From assembly GCA_947458675.1 (NCBI GenBank), contig CANHAW010000154.1, positions 1 to 5,737 on the forward strand: 5,737 bases of DNA, in the 5' to 3' direction. Positions within the stretch are counted from its first letter, which is position 1. Each line of letters opens with the position of its first letter. A program made the translations under genes and the position numbers. The stretch is from Beijerinckiaceae bacterium. Lineage in GTDB: Bacteria > Pseudomonadota > Alphaproteobacteria > Rhizobiales > Beijerinckiaceae. The notes under the pieces were generated by a model, which was given only the letters and a program-made list of their open reading frames with translations, was not told the origin of the DNA and did not search any database. Shown here one piece after another: positions 5,614 to 5,737 of this stretch.

Positions 5614-5737
5614 TCAAGGGGAGGTGGCGGGCTCTGGCTGCAGGGCTTGCGCCACATAGAGTGGGTCTTTGGCGATGACACGCAGGAAGGCGCGGGAGAA
5701 ACTGTCCGGCAGGTGGCGGGCCTGCTCCCAATCACGC
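5614..5737 (-). CDS. C-terminal end of an unrecognised protein (start outside the window)
   Basis: A minus-strand frame enters from the right edge and runs for 40 codons to a TGA at 5616-5614. The visible tail includes DWEQARHLPDSFSRAFLRVI, then KDPLYVAQAL and a short Pro/Ala-rich end. I do not recognise the family. It is judged a real gene end because third codon positions are mostly G or C, the composition is protein-like, and it lies on the strand of leuD 82 bp upstream of it. The competing plus-strand frame is an extension of the leuD antisense shadow. It is too short for a function call. Confidence 0.5.
   Translation of the reverse strand, partial: RDWEQARHLPDSFSRAFLRVIAKDPLYVAQALQPEPATSP

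Noticed and set aside
5028..5678. Plus-strand 216-codon open frame across leuD and beyond its start
   Set aside because: Most of it is antisense to a textbook LeuD. The overhang past the leuD start has no independent support.

Overview
The window looks like chromosomal DNA from an alphaproteobacterium, most likely of the order Hyphomicrobiales (Rhizobiales). The GC content is moderately high. The gene set includes an IalB-family secreted protein, a DUF1223 thioredoxin-like protein and an ECF sigma factor close to the RpoE type of Rhodobacter, all typical of that class. The family-level placement (something like Beijerinckiaceae) is only an impression from base composition and was not tested.

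Layout from left to right. The 5' two thirds of acs (acetyl-CoA synthetase, minus strand) runs off the left edge. After a 176-bp leader and promoter region comes a secreted IalB-family protein (minus). A 276-bp divergent intergenic region follows, with a good sigma-70-type promoter for the IalB gene, repeated CTGTC boxes, a 12-bp palindrome and a GC hairpin. Next is a 191-residue ECF sigma factor, the only plus-strand gene. It converges, with only 3 bp between stop codons, on a minus-strand DUF1223 gene for a secreted protein with a CxxC thioredoxin-like motif. Upstream of that on the minus strand are an MltB-type lytic transglycosylase with a C-terminal peptidoglycan-binding domain, then leuD (small subunit of isopropylmalate isomerase). 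At the right edge is the last 40 codons of an unrecognised minus-strand gene.

How the genes relate. acs (acetate activation) and leuD (leucine synthesis) are housekeeping metabolism. The three genes between them on the minus strand encode exported envelope proteins. The sigma factor sits among these, but nothing in the sequence proves that it controls them. The most notable point is that the sigma factor resembles the RpoE/ChrR (ECF11-like) type, yet no ChrR-like or other anti-sigma gene lies beside it.

I see no mobile element, CRISPR array, tRNA, rRNA, phage gene or defence system. The window reads as an ordinary core-genome segment, and the items worth a second look are mostly regulatory. 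All promoter and operator calls are motif matches by eye.
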